Positions 12,414 through 24,123 are shown, counted from the first letter of the stretch. The stretch: 64,000 nt of DNA from Impatiens glandulifera (GCF_907164915.1 NC_061866.1:45928370-45992369), one strand, 5' to 3'. Made by a program: numbers and translations. The notes: generated from the sequence alone by a model not told the origin.

Positions 12414-12882
12414 TGTTGAATTATCTGAATTAAATCCTAATAATATATATATATGAGACAAGAATATTACGATTAACATTAGCGGAAGCGTACCTGTACT
12501 CGTCATCTCTTTCCTTATGTTTGAAAGATTCTTTAGTTTTCTCTTCCTTTAGAAGTGGAATGGATCTTCCAATTGATGAGTACATCAAATTTGTTTTCTC
12601 TCTCTGTTGATGGGGACGCAAAGAAGAAATTGAATCGTACATCAATTGGGGACCATACCGTTACAAAATAACCATAATGTTAGTTATTTTAGTTTAAACA
12701 TTTCTAATTTAGCCCCTTCATAAAATTAGAAAGTCCACTTAGGTATCCTCACTTTATATTCATGACAAATACACCCATAAGCCTATAAACTTGATTTCTA
12801 ATTAGATCATATTATTTTGGCTTAATTAAAAGATGATATTTGCACAATTATTTATTATAATAGTGACCCATAAATTCCAACA
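12414..12882 (-). repeat. Copia 5' LTR
   Basis: Begins TGTTGAATTATC and ends ATTCCAACA on the plus strand. It is paired with 6413-6877 and followed by the target duplication GAGAA. Confidence 0.93.
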
Positions 12883-12961
12883 GAGAACTCTTGATAATTC
12901 GATGGTATAGATATGAAAGGGTGAATTTTTTTTTATAAGATATTTTGGATGAAGTTGAAGC

Positions 12962-12969
12962 TATTTATA
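12962..12969 (-). promoter_or_regulatory. TATA box of disrupted CLE copy A
   Basis: The minus strand reads TATAAATA. The same element is at the same relative place in copies B (28698-28705) and D (36019-36026), about 65-80 bases before the CLE start. Confidence 0.6.
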
Positions 12970-13554
12970 GTGAAAAAATAGTTGAAGCCAGCTAATAGTA
13001 TTATATAATAATAGTGTTTGTTATTAAAAATAAGTAAAGGCCTACACATGGATAAGATTGTGTGAATATGTAATAAGACTTTTGTTCATATAAGGATTGT
13101 GTGAATCCACAAGTTTATAAGTTTGTTTGGTTTAAAAAATAATTCTAACCACATGCATAATTATATAAGATTAATGTATTTTTATTTTCATTTAACACAA
13201 AAATTCTATAAGAATTTTTTATCTTTTAAACAAAGTTAAACATTTTTTCCCCGACATCACCAGCACCGATAACACCTTTACTTTTGAGTCAAATTATGAT
13301 AAAAAACGTAGCAAAATAATCTAGTTTCATTTTAAAATATTCTTATTTTTCTATGATTTATAAAAATAGATGTGTCAAAATAGTGACGAGAGTATCAATT
13401 TTTTTTTATAAGACTTGTCAAAATAGTATGAACTATAATTTAATTAGTGACAGGTAAACTTTGACCTGTGTGTTCTGGTTGTAACCACAAAATGTTTACA
13501 TATCATTGGTCTATAATTAGAGACTGATCTACATATTGGCATACTAGACTAATA

Positions 13555-13557
<3 letters not shown>

Positions 13558-13630
<73 letters not shown>
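13558..13630. repeat. (TA)n microsatellite
   Basis: An uninterrupted TA run of about 70 bases in unit A. It is absent at the matching place in unit B, where the text is a short A-rich run (about 29330). Confidence 0.9.
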
Positions 13631-14508
13631 CTGATATGTCGGTATATAATCCAATAATTATATTTATTGTATAGTGTTAATGTAACCAAAAAAATAAATC
13701 ACACCTTCAGTTTGATTCTCTTTCAAATTATATATTACTTTTTTTTCTTTTAAAAACATTTTTGAATCTATTCCAATTTTTAGATACTTTATCAGTCTCA
13801 TAATATTAATGCAATATACTATTTTTAATGTATATTGACAAATTTACTTCTAAAATTTGAAACCAATAAAATTATTCTTAAACAGGTTTTTATAGAAAAT
13901 TATTATGTAATAATTAGTTCTATATTAATATATATCAATAATAAAAAAATAAAAAATAAGAATACCCTTGGGCCAAATTTATTCTTATAGGTGGGCCGGT
14001 CTAAACAGAAATCCAGCAAAAAAACTAATATTAACAAAATGAAGTGCAGCCCAAATGTCAGAATGAGACCTTATACCATATTTAAGCCTAGACCAAATGA
14101 TGCTAAAAACTGCGTCACTTGCGGCCACAAAAGTATAAATTCTTATGGATAGCCCAAACAATGAGTCGAAGAATTTTGAAACAAGAAAATCATGTGCCAC
14201 ACGATCTGGATTCTGGACTTAGAATAGTGCAGCAGTTCGACGAGGCCCACTTGCACTATTTGAATCCAAATAGGTGGTCAAATCGGTTTTAACCAATCCA
14301 CATTATATTTATAAAAAATTGATCCGGACAATAATTTATATAAATTATATATAAAAAAAACAAATATTAAATCGAAAGTCATATAAAGCTAAGTTTAATC
14401 AGTCTAAGTATACTAAACTTGATGGGCTTAATATGTATATTAGGGATGATAATGGGTACCTGTATACTCGATATCCGTGTTATCCGATGATCCGTTAGGG
14501 TGAGAATT

Positions 14509-15878
14509 TAGGGCTGCAATGAGTCAAGCCGCTCGTGAGCCGCTCGCAAGTTGCTCGGTCAAAGCTCGACTTGACTCAAGTTAATTCGGTTCGATTTTCG
14601 CGGGACGGTTTCAAATTGTCATCCTTAGACTTGAGCTTGACTTTGACCGAGTTCGAGTCGAGCTCGAGCCGACTCGTTTATTGTTCAAGTCGAACTCGAG
14701 CCCATATAAATCTTGCTCGATGGCTTGTCGAGCTTTTTCGAGCCTCAAATAATTAAATATTTTTTATTTATTTAATATTAAAATTTTACACAATATTTTT
14801 TTTTATTTCTCTCTCTCTTCAAAGCTCAATATGAAGGCCCATAATTCTTAAAGTAAAACCCTAATTTCTAATATATATTTCATTCATCATATTCTACAGT
14901 CACTCTTCATCTCTTCCTTTTCATCAATATTCTACCGTCACTCTTCTTCATCGGTTACTCTTCATCTTCTTCATCACTCTCATCTCTTCTTCATTCAGTT
15001 ACTCTTCTTCAATAACTCTTATATCTTATTATTTAGTTAATCTTCTTCTTCTTTAGTTATTCTTCTTCTTTAGTTATTTGTCACTCTTATCTTTTTTTTT
15101 CTTTAGTTTTTATATACTTCTTATTCAGTTTTCACAATTTATTTTACTCTTCTTTTTCTTTTTCTTTCTTCAATCTTCACATCTCATTAATTTACAAAAT
15201 CCTATTGGTAATTAAATTTGTTTTAACTTATTTTATAGTTATTGTTTTTTGCTTTTAGATAATTTCTTCATGTATTAGAAGAAACTTATGTTTATATAGA
15301 TAGAGTTGAATAAATATAAAAAACACTGATTTTCAATTGATTGAAGATAGAAAAAAATTTGACAAACAATATTAAGGATTTATGATAAAAAAATGTTAAT
15401 ATATTAGATATATAATAAAAATATATTATAAATAATATTGAAAGAGATAAATAAAGATTAATATATTATATATAATAAAATAAATATTAGGGATATAATA
15501 ACTAATATGTTATATATAATATTAAAAAGATAAAAAAATATATTAATATATATATATATAATAAAAGTAAATACTAAGGAGGTAATAATGAATATATTGT
15601 ATATAATATTGAAAAAGATAAAAAAAAACGTTAATATATTATATATAATAAAAGTATATAATATAAAAAAAAAAATTATTATATATAATTCAATTTTGGT
15701 TCAGCTTTCGAGTCGAGCTTTTGAGTAATATAGTCGAGTCAAACTCGAGCTCAAATTTATAAGCTCGTTCGAGCTCGAGTTCGAGTCGAGCTAATAAATA
15801 CTTAATCGAGTCGATCTCGAACTCCAACAAACTTGAGTTCAACAAGCTTAAACTCGGTTCGGCTCATTTGCAGCCCTA
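14509..15878. mobile_element. Non-autonomous hAT-like transposon
   Basis: The inverted termini are TAGGGCTGCAATGAGTCAAG (left) and TAGGGCTGCAAATGAGCCGA (right, read on the other strand). The subterminal zones are full of CGAGCTCGAG-type words. The interior has a CTTCATC-rich stretch (14880-15180) and a tandem AT-rich minisatellite (15370-15690) built around AATATTGAAAAAGATAAA. It is the same family as 30997-34466 in opposite orientation. No transposase was found. An exact 8-bp target duplication is not evident here, although gtgaga-aatt text occurs on both sides. Confidence 0.75.
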
Positions 15879-16010
15879 GGTGGTGAGATAATTTGGTCAT
15901 TGAAGTCACACTAAGTTAATTAGTCAAATAAATGACGAGGGATTGTTAATAAATATATTAAATATTATTTAATTAGAATAATTATTATATTATTTATTTA
16001 TAAAATAAAA

Positions 16011-16103
<93 letters not shown>

Positions 16104-18100
16104 GGGGTTTAATTATAGAATTAAGATTTAAAAATAAATAATATTCTTAAAAAATAAATAATATATAATTAAATAGTTTAATTTTGATATTAAAATTTTT
16201 AAAAATATATATTATATTATTTATTTATAAAATAAAATAATATATAATAAAAAGTTAACTAAGTAAGGAGTTATAATGTTTTGAATATTCATCTTTAAAT
16301 ATCTTAAATCCTATATATTTATAGGATGATTATGTCACAACCTTACTTATTTGAAATGTTTGTGAGGTACATGTACAATCATTTTTCTTAAAAAATATTA
16401 TATGTTATTTGAGATTATCATCTTTCTAACCAATTAATATTGATTGGTGTTCTGGTTCATTCCTCTAAGTATGATCAACTAGAAAAATACACATTAACGA
16501 TTTTATAAATTTAACCTGTATTTTCTATGAAAAATACACTTTATAAATTTAACATATATATTATATAATTATATGTTTAGATAATGATATGAAATTTAGC
16601 TTAAATCCAAGTGAAAAATATTCCTACACGAAATTTAAATTTAAAATCTGCAACTAATTACAACTTAAACCTCAACTATGTAATTATGTAATCATTGAAA
16701 ACCTAAAGTTATTTAAATAATTTGGAATTATTAAAAAAATAATGATTATCGTGATTTTGAGAATATATAATATATATTTTTTAGTAAAAATATTTAAAAA
16801 TTATTAATATATAATAATAAAATAAAATTCATATTATTGAAGACTATATATTTGTCAAAATTCTAAAAAATAATAATTAATATTAATTAAGAGTTTTGTC
16901 TAAAAAAGACATATAAGTATATATAATATTTTGATAAGTTAGATGCAATGAAATTAACTTATAGATAATATTTTGATAAGTTTGATGCAATGAAATAAAT
17001 TTATACATATTGAAGTTCCCTTTAAACAAGAAGTAACACAAACATAAAAAAGAATAACATCATATTGTAATCATAAATTTATTGATGGTTATAAATAAAA
17101 AAAATATTTCTTCAAATACATCAAACATAAAGATTAATTTTATTTTTTCAATTAAAAAAAACTAGAATGACACTCTATAATCATGCCCCGTTTTAATTCA
17201 AAATGTGTTTAGATAGAATTTAATAAAAAACAAATTCTGATGTCAATTCAATACTTTTCAAAACTTATCAACATCATTTTTAATAAAGGTTAATTTTGTA
17301 ATAGCATAATGTGGAGTATAGAGATAGACGTCAAAGATAATGTTAAAAATATAGATATGAGACACTAAAATTGAAATAAAATATAATAAAAGAATCCACA
17401 TCTAAAGAATTAAAAGCCATCAAAATTTAGGAGGCATGATCCTTGATTCTGAATAAATATTATTGTAATTTGAAGGTTAAAGGGTTTGTTTTTAAAGAAT
17501 TGAAGATAAAATCAAAATTATTAACATTTTTAGAAGAAAACAAAATTAGTTTGTTTTAATATAAAATACTTAAATTTGAAAGTATTAATTTTTTTTATTG
17601 AAATCAAATTCAAACTAATATATATATATATATATATATCAACAAAAAAAAAATGCAACAAATACAATTGCATGTATCCTACTTTTTAGGGGTCTCAAAA
17701 TTTTAATTTTATATTATATATTATAAAATATCTATTTTATTTTATAATATCATATTCATTTTATACATTAATATATTTTTTTTCTCTTAATATTTTATAA
17801 TAATATATTACTTATTTCTTTCCTCATATTATATATAATAAATAATATATTATTTTTTATCCTTAATATTTAATAGTAGACTTATCCCTAAAATCAATTA
17901 AAGAAAGTCTGTCGTTCTTCGGTAGCCGATTAGAAGGAACAAGAAGGAGGCTCCTATTGGGAAGAGAATGTAGAGATATAATAACATGTAGAGATACTCA
18001 GACAGGTTAGCATTCTAACTAAGATAAGATTAAGATATATGGTTTTACGATCATCATCATCTGCTTTCTCTATCGTTCTCTTACCCCCAACTCGATTTAG
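15879..18100. other. AT-rich intergenic DNA upstream of the pseudokinase locus
   Basis: Contains a (TA)n tract at about 16013-16097 and otherwise unstructured AT-rich sequence. The end (about 17890-18004) is less AT-rich and ends in a good donor (CAG/GTTAGC at 18004), so it could be a noncoding first exon of the pseudokinase gene. This is not proven. Confidence 0.5.
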
Positions 18101-18144
18101 TTTAGGCACACTTGTTTATTTTCATATTTATTACACTAGATAGC

Positions 18145-20612
18145 ATGTTTTCGTTTTCATCAGGAGGGGAAGAAGAACCAAAGCTACTCACACACAAAGA
18201 CTTAGTAATAATGACTGATAACTTCAGAGAGGAGAACTGCATTGGGACTTATCAGTTCGGTAAGCTTTTTCATGGGGTTCTTAATGATCAACACTTCACT
18301 ATCAAGACATGGGATGCACCAGAAATAAATGCATATATCATTGGAAATCATGAACGCAGATTGATGGTACTTGTGTGTTATTCTATTTCCTTTTTTGTCT
18401 CTTCTTAATTAATTAATCTTTAAAGAACTTCAATAATATTCTCGCAGGATGAACTCATTATGCTCTTGTGCATCCATGCATTCCCATATTGTTTGGATAT
18501 TGTCGAGACAAAGACCATCCACCTGCTGTTGTTTATAACATCAAGTCTCTCGATTCCCTCTTCAACCTTATCCCCAGAGGTTTGTTTTCTACACAATTTT
18601 ACTTTAGGTTTAATTGTATTGAGTATACAAATATACTTTAACCCTACTATTCTATTTACAATCACAACATATTGTTTTCACATCCATATATCCATATACT
18701 GTATTCGTATTTTTACTCTTCTTCTAACAACATATATTGTCTCATTGATAAGTTGAAACTCTTAAACATTTCTTGAGTGATTAGATTTTTAACTTAACGA
18801 TATTGATGAACTTCACGATGTTTGTGGTCTATCTAAATTTGGCTTCTCCAATTCGAGAACATGACTATAATATCAATTATTTTTTATTCGTAACTAGGCA
18901 TTTTCATTGATTTGCTTAAGTTCTTACACAACATGTAAACATGAAAAAAAATCTCAAACTAAGATTTTTTTTCTATAAAAAACACGTTCTTTGTTTTAGT
19001 TTATTCTTACAAATATAAAGCATATATGTTTCATCCATTTGAAACTGTATTGTTTTTCTTATCTTCAATTCATCTGGCATGAAAATTTCAAATCATTGCC
19101 TTTTATATTATCCTTCAACTATATCTAAACATATCTTCTACAATATTAGGCGATTTTACATGGGTACAAAGGATTAATGTTGCCTTTGCATTTGCCTGCC
19201 TCCTCAAGTTCTTGCAAGCTAGATTAGGAGACCTTGATCCATTTGTGATTCGCAATTTGGCTGCAGAACATGTGTTATTGGATGAGGTCAGTTTTCTGCA
19301 CTTTTTGTTATATTGTATTTTCACAGTCCAATAACATTATGTTTTCTTTTTATCTAAGACCCGCTTTTGTTAGCATATTTATCTTTTGTTCTTTTTTACA
19401 TGCAGAAATACAATCCTAAGTTGGTTGATTTCAGCATGATAACAGGTGGAATATTTCCAAATAGGCAAGTATACTCTTTTCAACCTTATGGAAGCAGGGT
19501 TAACAGAGACCCAGACTTACTATTTCAAGACTCACCAGCTTATATAGGTTTGCCAATTTTGGTTTTCTATTTTCAAAATACTCGTGCTAACTATTTTGTT
19601 TACAACGTATATTGTTGGAGTTTCATTATAGAGCTATACGATGAAATATACAATCAACCAACATTTATCGAATTTGAAAATGCGTGGATGACATGAAATA
19701 TTGTTTCGATCCTCTTATTTTCAATTCTGGATCCGATGGGAGCAAGAATTTCGAGGGACATTTCGTTTCTGAGCAGAAGTGCGCCGTTTTCATGTAGTGT
19801 TCATCGACTAAGGATTAATCAATACACAAAAATGATTTGTCTAAGCCACTTCCATGTTTAAGAAAGCTGGTATAAGCCCATTGCAGGTTCAAATTGTGGA
19901 TTCAAAAGAATCTGGTTATATTTGTTATTTAAATTGGTTGTTTACATGAAAGATGTCGTTGATCTTCTTATTTATACTCCAGCAAGCCCATAAATTGTAC
20001 CGTTTTTATGTTTCTGACTAAAATTATTCCCTTAATTTTGACATCTTGTCATTTTAAAATAGAGTAATTACTTAATATTTGAAATTCTTTCTTGCAGCAA
20101 CCTGGACAAAAAAGAGTGATGTTTATGCATTTGGTGTTATGCTTCTAAGCCTAGTTTCCAAAAAGATCACCACAGATGAAATGTGGCTAATGGGTGAGAT
20201 TTCTGTAAGCGAATGGGAACATGAAAAATATGAGCTTTGCGAGTCATTGGTTCACGAGAGCTTGCTGGCAGATCCATGTTTCTATGATGTTGATGGGAAA
20301 AAGCTTTCAATGATAGGCGTGCTTTGTACATCTTATAAATGTCAAGATCGGCCGTCAATGAAGGAAGTTGTCAATAAACTTTTACATCTGCGTGTTCTGC
20401 AGAATCAAAAAGAACTTTTGATCAAGAAACTCCACCCCTACTTCTCTTTTTATACGTGGAATAACAAGAAACCCATTAACGATATGAAGTATAGAGATAC
20501 CAAAATAGGTACACACATTTATCCACTTATGTTTTGCTTATCTGAGATAGTTTTGTTTTACTATCTGCTCTTTCTTTCTGACTCATTCTCTCTCTCAGGA
20601 TCTATAAATTAA
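18145..20612 (+). pseudogene. ZRK/RLCK-like pseudokinase cassette 1 (five exons, frameshifted)
   Basis: Proposed exons: 18145-18366, 18448-18579, 19150-19286, 19406-19547 and 20098-20508 or later; introns have phases 0, 1, 0, 1. Exon 1 carries the start of a kinase fold (IGTYQFG glycine loop, IKTW beta-3 lysine). Exon 3 carries the catalytic-loop region as VIRNL, so the HRD aspartate is replaced. Exon 4 has VDFS where DFG is expected. Exon 5 carries KKSDVYAFGVMLLSL and RPSMKEVV from the C-lobe. Family knowledge: plant ZRK/ZED1-type receptor-like cytoplasmic pseudokinases show such losses and act as immune adaptors; membership here is inferred. Exon 2 reads in frame from GATGAA but is 16 bp shorter than its partner in cassette 2, so the GYCRDKD-containing part lies in another frame: a frameshifting deletion. 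The 3' end is ambiguous: a terminal mini-exon at 20599-20612 gives a stop, or splicing continues into cassette 2. Confidence 0.65.
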
Positions 20613-20695
20613 ATGCATGTAAAAATGTTTTACGAAATAGATAAATAGTTTCATTTCGAGACATTCTTAAAGACTGACATTGTATTTTTCTTCAG

Positions 20696-22328
20696 ATAAT
20701 CTCAGCTATTTTCGGGATTACGATATCAGAAGATTCACTAGTGACAAATTGAAATACTTCACTGACAATTTCAGCAAAAACAATTACATTGGAAAATTTC
20801 AGTTTGGCAAGATCTTTCGTGGAGTTTATACGAATCGTTCTATTGGAAATCGAAACATCATTGTTAAGATATGGGACAATGATCAAAATCTGCAACATAA
20901 TTTACTAAGACTAGGGGTATGGTTATTTTTGAAATTTCATTTGTTGAACATATAAGTTCTAACATAAAATTGTATAACAATCTTGCAGGATGAAATATTA
21001 CTTTTACATCATGAAATGTATATTTGTCATCCTGGGATGGTTAGAATGATGGGTTACTGTCTTGAAGATGAAAATGTTGCCATTGTATTGTTCGTGAAGT
21101 TTCAGAATTCCATGCATAATCTCCTGTCAAGTGGTATATTTCTTTTCATTCTATGAAAGTAGCATTCTATTTTTTTTATTGCGCATGTCCTTTAGGAGTT
21201 GCAAGATTCCTAAACTCCCGAAAGTAAACTAACTGGTGCATCATAGACACCATATAGAGTATATACTAACATGTGCTTTTTCCATATTTAGGTGAATTTA
21301 AATGGCTACATAGGACTAAAGCTGCGTGCGGAGTGGCTTCTCTCCTCAAGTTTTTGCATGTTGTACCGCATCGCATGGATCCTTTCGTTATTCGTAATCT
21401 GCGTTCAACTCATATATTGTTAGATGAGGTAATTTAATAAAATTTAAATTGTGATTTTTTAGCTTTATATTTCCCTTTTTTCGCAAAAAAAAAATGTTTC
21501 TAGTGAAAAAGAAAGGATAATTATTTTGGTACTTGATATACAGGAATACAATCCAAAGTTAATTGACTTTGGTATGATAATTGGTGGGATTTTTCCAAGC
21601 TTGGGAAGAGAACCAGCTAATGACATACGCTGTAAGCTAGCCAATTTTAGCTTAAAGAATTATATCTAGATGATGATCCCTTTTAGGAGTTGCTAATTCT
21701 AGTAGTCTAGTTACTTATCTATGAATACATTATACATATTTACTTGTAAATGATATGGAATGTCTTAAATTTGGTTAGCTTTTAAATATATATATATATA
21801 TATGTGTGTGTTTTTGTTTTTGTGCTGAATCTACTATTTTGACTTATTGTGTGTTTGATTTAGGAAGTAATATTGAATTTAATAATTAAGTTGTCGTTGA
21901 CTAACAATGATTGAGATACTTTGGCAGCAGGCACTTGGACCACGAAGGACGATGTCTTGTCTTTTGGGTTGTTGCTTCAATGCTTGATATCTGAAAATAT
22001 GAAAATTGAGTCAGATGATGGATGTTTGGCTACTTCAAATGATATAGAGAAGACAACTCTTGTACACGAGAGATTACAGAAAGATCCAACATATTGCAAT
22101 GAAGATGGAAAAGAGATAACAAGGCTGATTGTGCAATGCGTACAACCTGATTATACTTGTCGGCCTACAATGTCTGAAGTTGTGGAGGCTTTCCAAAAAT
22201 TAAAAGTGGTCGAGACCCACCAAGAAATTATGTGCGTAGAGAAAATGTTTTGGGACAAGTGTAGTGCTGAGAAGCCTATGAATCCTTCAAAACCTAATAT
22301 GCCTAGAATTCATCGGCTGTATATCTGA
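20696..22328 (+). CDS. ZRK/RLCK-like pseudokinase cassette 2 (five exons, no own start codon)
   Basis: Proposed exons: 20696-20916, 20989-21133, 21292-21428, 21544-21631 and 21928-22328 (TGA stop), with phases 0, 1, 0, 1 exactly as in cassette 1. All exons join in one open frame. The fold is visible in order: IGKFQFGKIFRG glycine loop, IVKIW lysine, a DEILLLHHEMYICHP helix, GYCLEDE, VIRNL in place of the HRD loop, LIDFGM (DFG kept), then a shortened activation segment with no APE motif before GTWTTKDDVLSFG, and RPTMSEVVEAF. Loss of HRD and APE suggests an inactive kinase. The first exon follows a good acceptor (TTCTTCAG) and contains no ATG, so it needs an upstream exon. The donor at 20508 in cassette 1 joins in phase (ATA-G/AT). 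It is therefore best read as the second domain of a tandem-domain gene, or as a duplicate that lost its first exon. Confidence 0.65.
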
Positions 22329-22352
22329 CCAACAACTTTACATTATGTTTTA

Positions 22353-22356
<4 letters not shown>

Positions 22357-22438
<82 letters not shown>
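22357..22438. repeat. (TA)n microsatellite
   Basis: About 80 bases of TA directly downstream of the pseudokinase stop codon, probably in or just past its 3' UTR. Confidence 0.9.
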
Positions 22439-22441
<3 letters not shown>

Positions 22442-23690
22442 GACTTTGGATATATAGTTAACTTTAGAATTAAAGAATTGTTATGTTTGGAACAATGTAT
22501 TTATTGTTTTTGGTTTTTCATTTTCACTATCTTAGGCTTTATTTACTTTAATTATTTTCTAATTAAGGATCATATTTAGGTAATAATATGCTTGTTTTTG
22601 TGTAGCAATTACAACTGTTTATCTTATTAATCAATAATATAATACTCTATGTGATCATTTTTTTTTTTGTATTTTTAAAAATAATTTGTAACTTTATGTA
22701 AATAAAAGAATATGTAAAAAAGTAAAATTTTATAATTTCTCCCTAAAATTTAATTGACTCATAATACAATTTTGGTAATAAGTTTAAAATCATTCAAGCA
22801 CCCACAAATTGTAGCAATAATAAAGTGAGGAAAATTCAACTTCTTACCAAATGTTGTTTTACAAATATTTTACATATAACTTTTATTTAAGTCATATTTC
22901 TCATTAGTCAATTACTATTTTTTCTTTATATTATCATCTGGATTTATAATATGTTAACAGTTGTTGTTGATATATATTTTCTTCAAATAACTATGTAGAG
23001 GAAAAATAATATCCAAAATAAGAACAAATATAAATAATAATAATAATAATAATAATAATAGAGAAAAAAAAATAAAAAAAAAAATGCTTAAAAGGGGGTT
23101 TAGTTTTTTTAACTCCTGTAAACTATTAATGACTTCAATAAAATTTGAGAGAGGGAATGAGGGATGAATGACTTCACACATACTGGCTGAAAAAAATGAT
23201 AAAGGCTAAAAAAAAAATAAAGGATAAGAAGAGAGAGAAAATTTGTTAATTTTTCAAACAAATTGTGCGTCACATCATTTTCTTTAAAATTCTTAAATTC
23301 CCTTTCCCACTCATTTCCTTTTCAATTATTAAGTTGGGTAAACTCTTTAATATCATAAATTAGAAATGAAATTAAAATTTCAATTAAATTCAATTTACTG
23401 TAATTTTATAATTCTCAATTACACTTTTTTTTTTAGTTTAGATGTGTATTTTTAATTTTTTTATTTTTATTTTTTTATGTTTTTTCAAACAAAATAACTT
23501 ATTATTTTATTATTTAAAGCACGACTAAAGTTTTAAATTTATGATGTTAAATTATCGAATCAATGTATTTTTTTTTTTTTTTTAATTTAGTAAGTTACAT
23601 TTTGAACCAATATACATACTGAATGAATATTTATTTTTGAATTTAGAAAATTAAAATATACATATATATTTGTTATTATAGACGGACACC
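22439..23690. other. AT-rich intergenic DNA, no gene seen
   Basis: Holds a short (AAT)n tract at about 23036-23060 and homopolymer runs. Short open frames here are low-complexity and unsupported. Confidence 0.6.
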
Positions 23691-23693
23691 CAG

Positions 23694-24123
23694 ATGGAGA
23701 AGGCTGTTTTTTTCTCATATTTGTTCAGGGTTCTCGGAAATACATAGGCATAGTGGAAAGACTTAGGGCTAGGGCTTATTTCGGATGATTTGGCTTGCCA
23801 AGAATGGAATCCTCAAGCTGCACTAGACAATAAAGCTTTCAGAGGATTGATTGAGTGTAACAGACAATCCTGGACTAATGATGATGAGACTGATCATAAT
23901 GGTAATGAACTGTCATTGTATTGGTTTTTTGTTACCCTTTGTAAATATTTCTAGTGGTTGCAACTTTAATTATGACAATATTGTTTGATCAATACTGCTT
24001 CAAATATTACTCTTCTTTTGCAGCTGAGCAATTCAACACTGAACGTGTTACACTGGCTATATATGTTGGTCCGTCTGCCAGAAGGATATGGGATGCCGTT
24101 TATTCGGAAAATTGTCCAAAATG
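23694..24123 (+). pseudogene. ERO1-like thiol oxidase gene fragment
   Basis: Three pieces resemble plant endoplasmic reticulum oxidoreductin-1, the flavoenzyme that re-oxidises protein disulfide isomerase in the ER lumen. First is GSRKYIGIVE (about 23731-23760). Second, after a jump in the family sequence, comes LISDDLACQEW with NKAFRG and TNDDETDHN (to about 23901). Third, after an intron with intact GT (23902) and AG (24023), comes a segment ending in YVGPSARRIWDAVYSENCPK, followed by a GTAAGT donor at 24122. The part between GIVE and DDL is missing, with a frame change, including the shuttle-cysteine region. Upstream and downstream exons are not found. It is probably a partial genomic duplicate; splice sites argue against a processed copy. 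Confidence 0.75.

Larger units (their letters stand above)
6413..12882 (-). mobile_element. Ty1/Copia LTR retrotransposon, nearly complete, inserted in a CLE gene
   Basis: A 6.47-kb element in minus orientation, with two LTRs of about 465 and 469 bp that begin TGTT and end CCAACA, flanked by an exact 5-bp duplication GAGAA (6408-6412 and 12883-12887). It has a primer-binding site, a polypurine tract and gag, protease, integrase, RT and RNase H in Copia order. By eye the LTRs differ at roughly 14 positions (about 3 percent), indicating an insertion that is not very recent. gag and the protease region carry a frameshift and three nonsense codons, so the element is defective, while the 1,048-codon pol frame remains open. 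Confidence 0.95.
5740..14508. repeat. CLE-bearing duplication unit A, split by Copia
   Basis: Flanking DNA on both sides of the Copia insertion matches unit B (27960-30010): the left piece, 5740-6412, holds the CLE 3' part, and the right piece, 12883-14508, holds the CLE promoter and downstream repeat text. Shared landmarks include TATA-box-like TATAAATA, aggcctacacatggataag, and the GGGCCGGTCTAAACAGAA block at 13990. Differences from unit B are mostly small indels and a (TA)n expansion at 13558-13630. Confidence 0.75.

Noticed and set aside
12430..12645. 71-codon minus-strand frame in the 5' LTR
   Set aside because: It lies wholly in the Copia LTR and is absent as a frame in the other LTR.
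13985..14200. 71-codon minus-strand frame starting MAHDFLVSKFF
   Set aside because: The same DNA recurs at 430-700 and 29870-30010 with the frame broken; it is repeat text, with no recognisable family.
18460..18756. 98-codon plus-strand frame overlapping cassette 1
   Set aside because: It follows exon 2 in the shifted frame and then runs through the intron; the low-complexity tail is not a protein.
19548..20097. Possible extra coding exon in intron 4 of cassette 1 (open stretch near 19700-19797)
   Set aside because: About 30 codons can be read (NSGSDGSKNFEGHF), but it matches no part of a kinase and cassette 2 has no counterpart.
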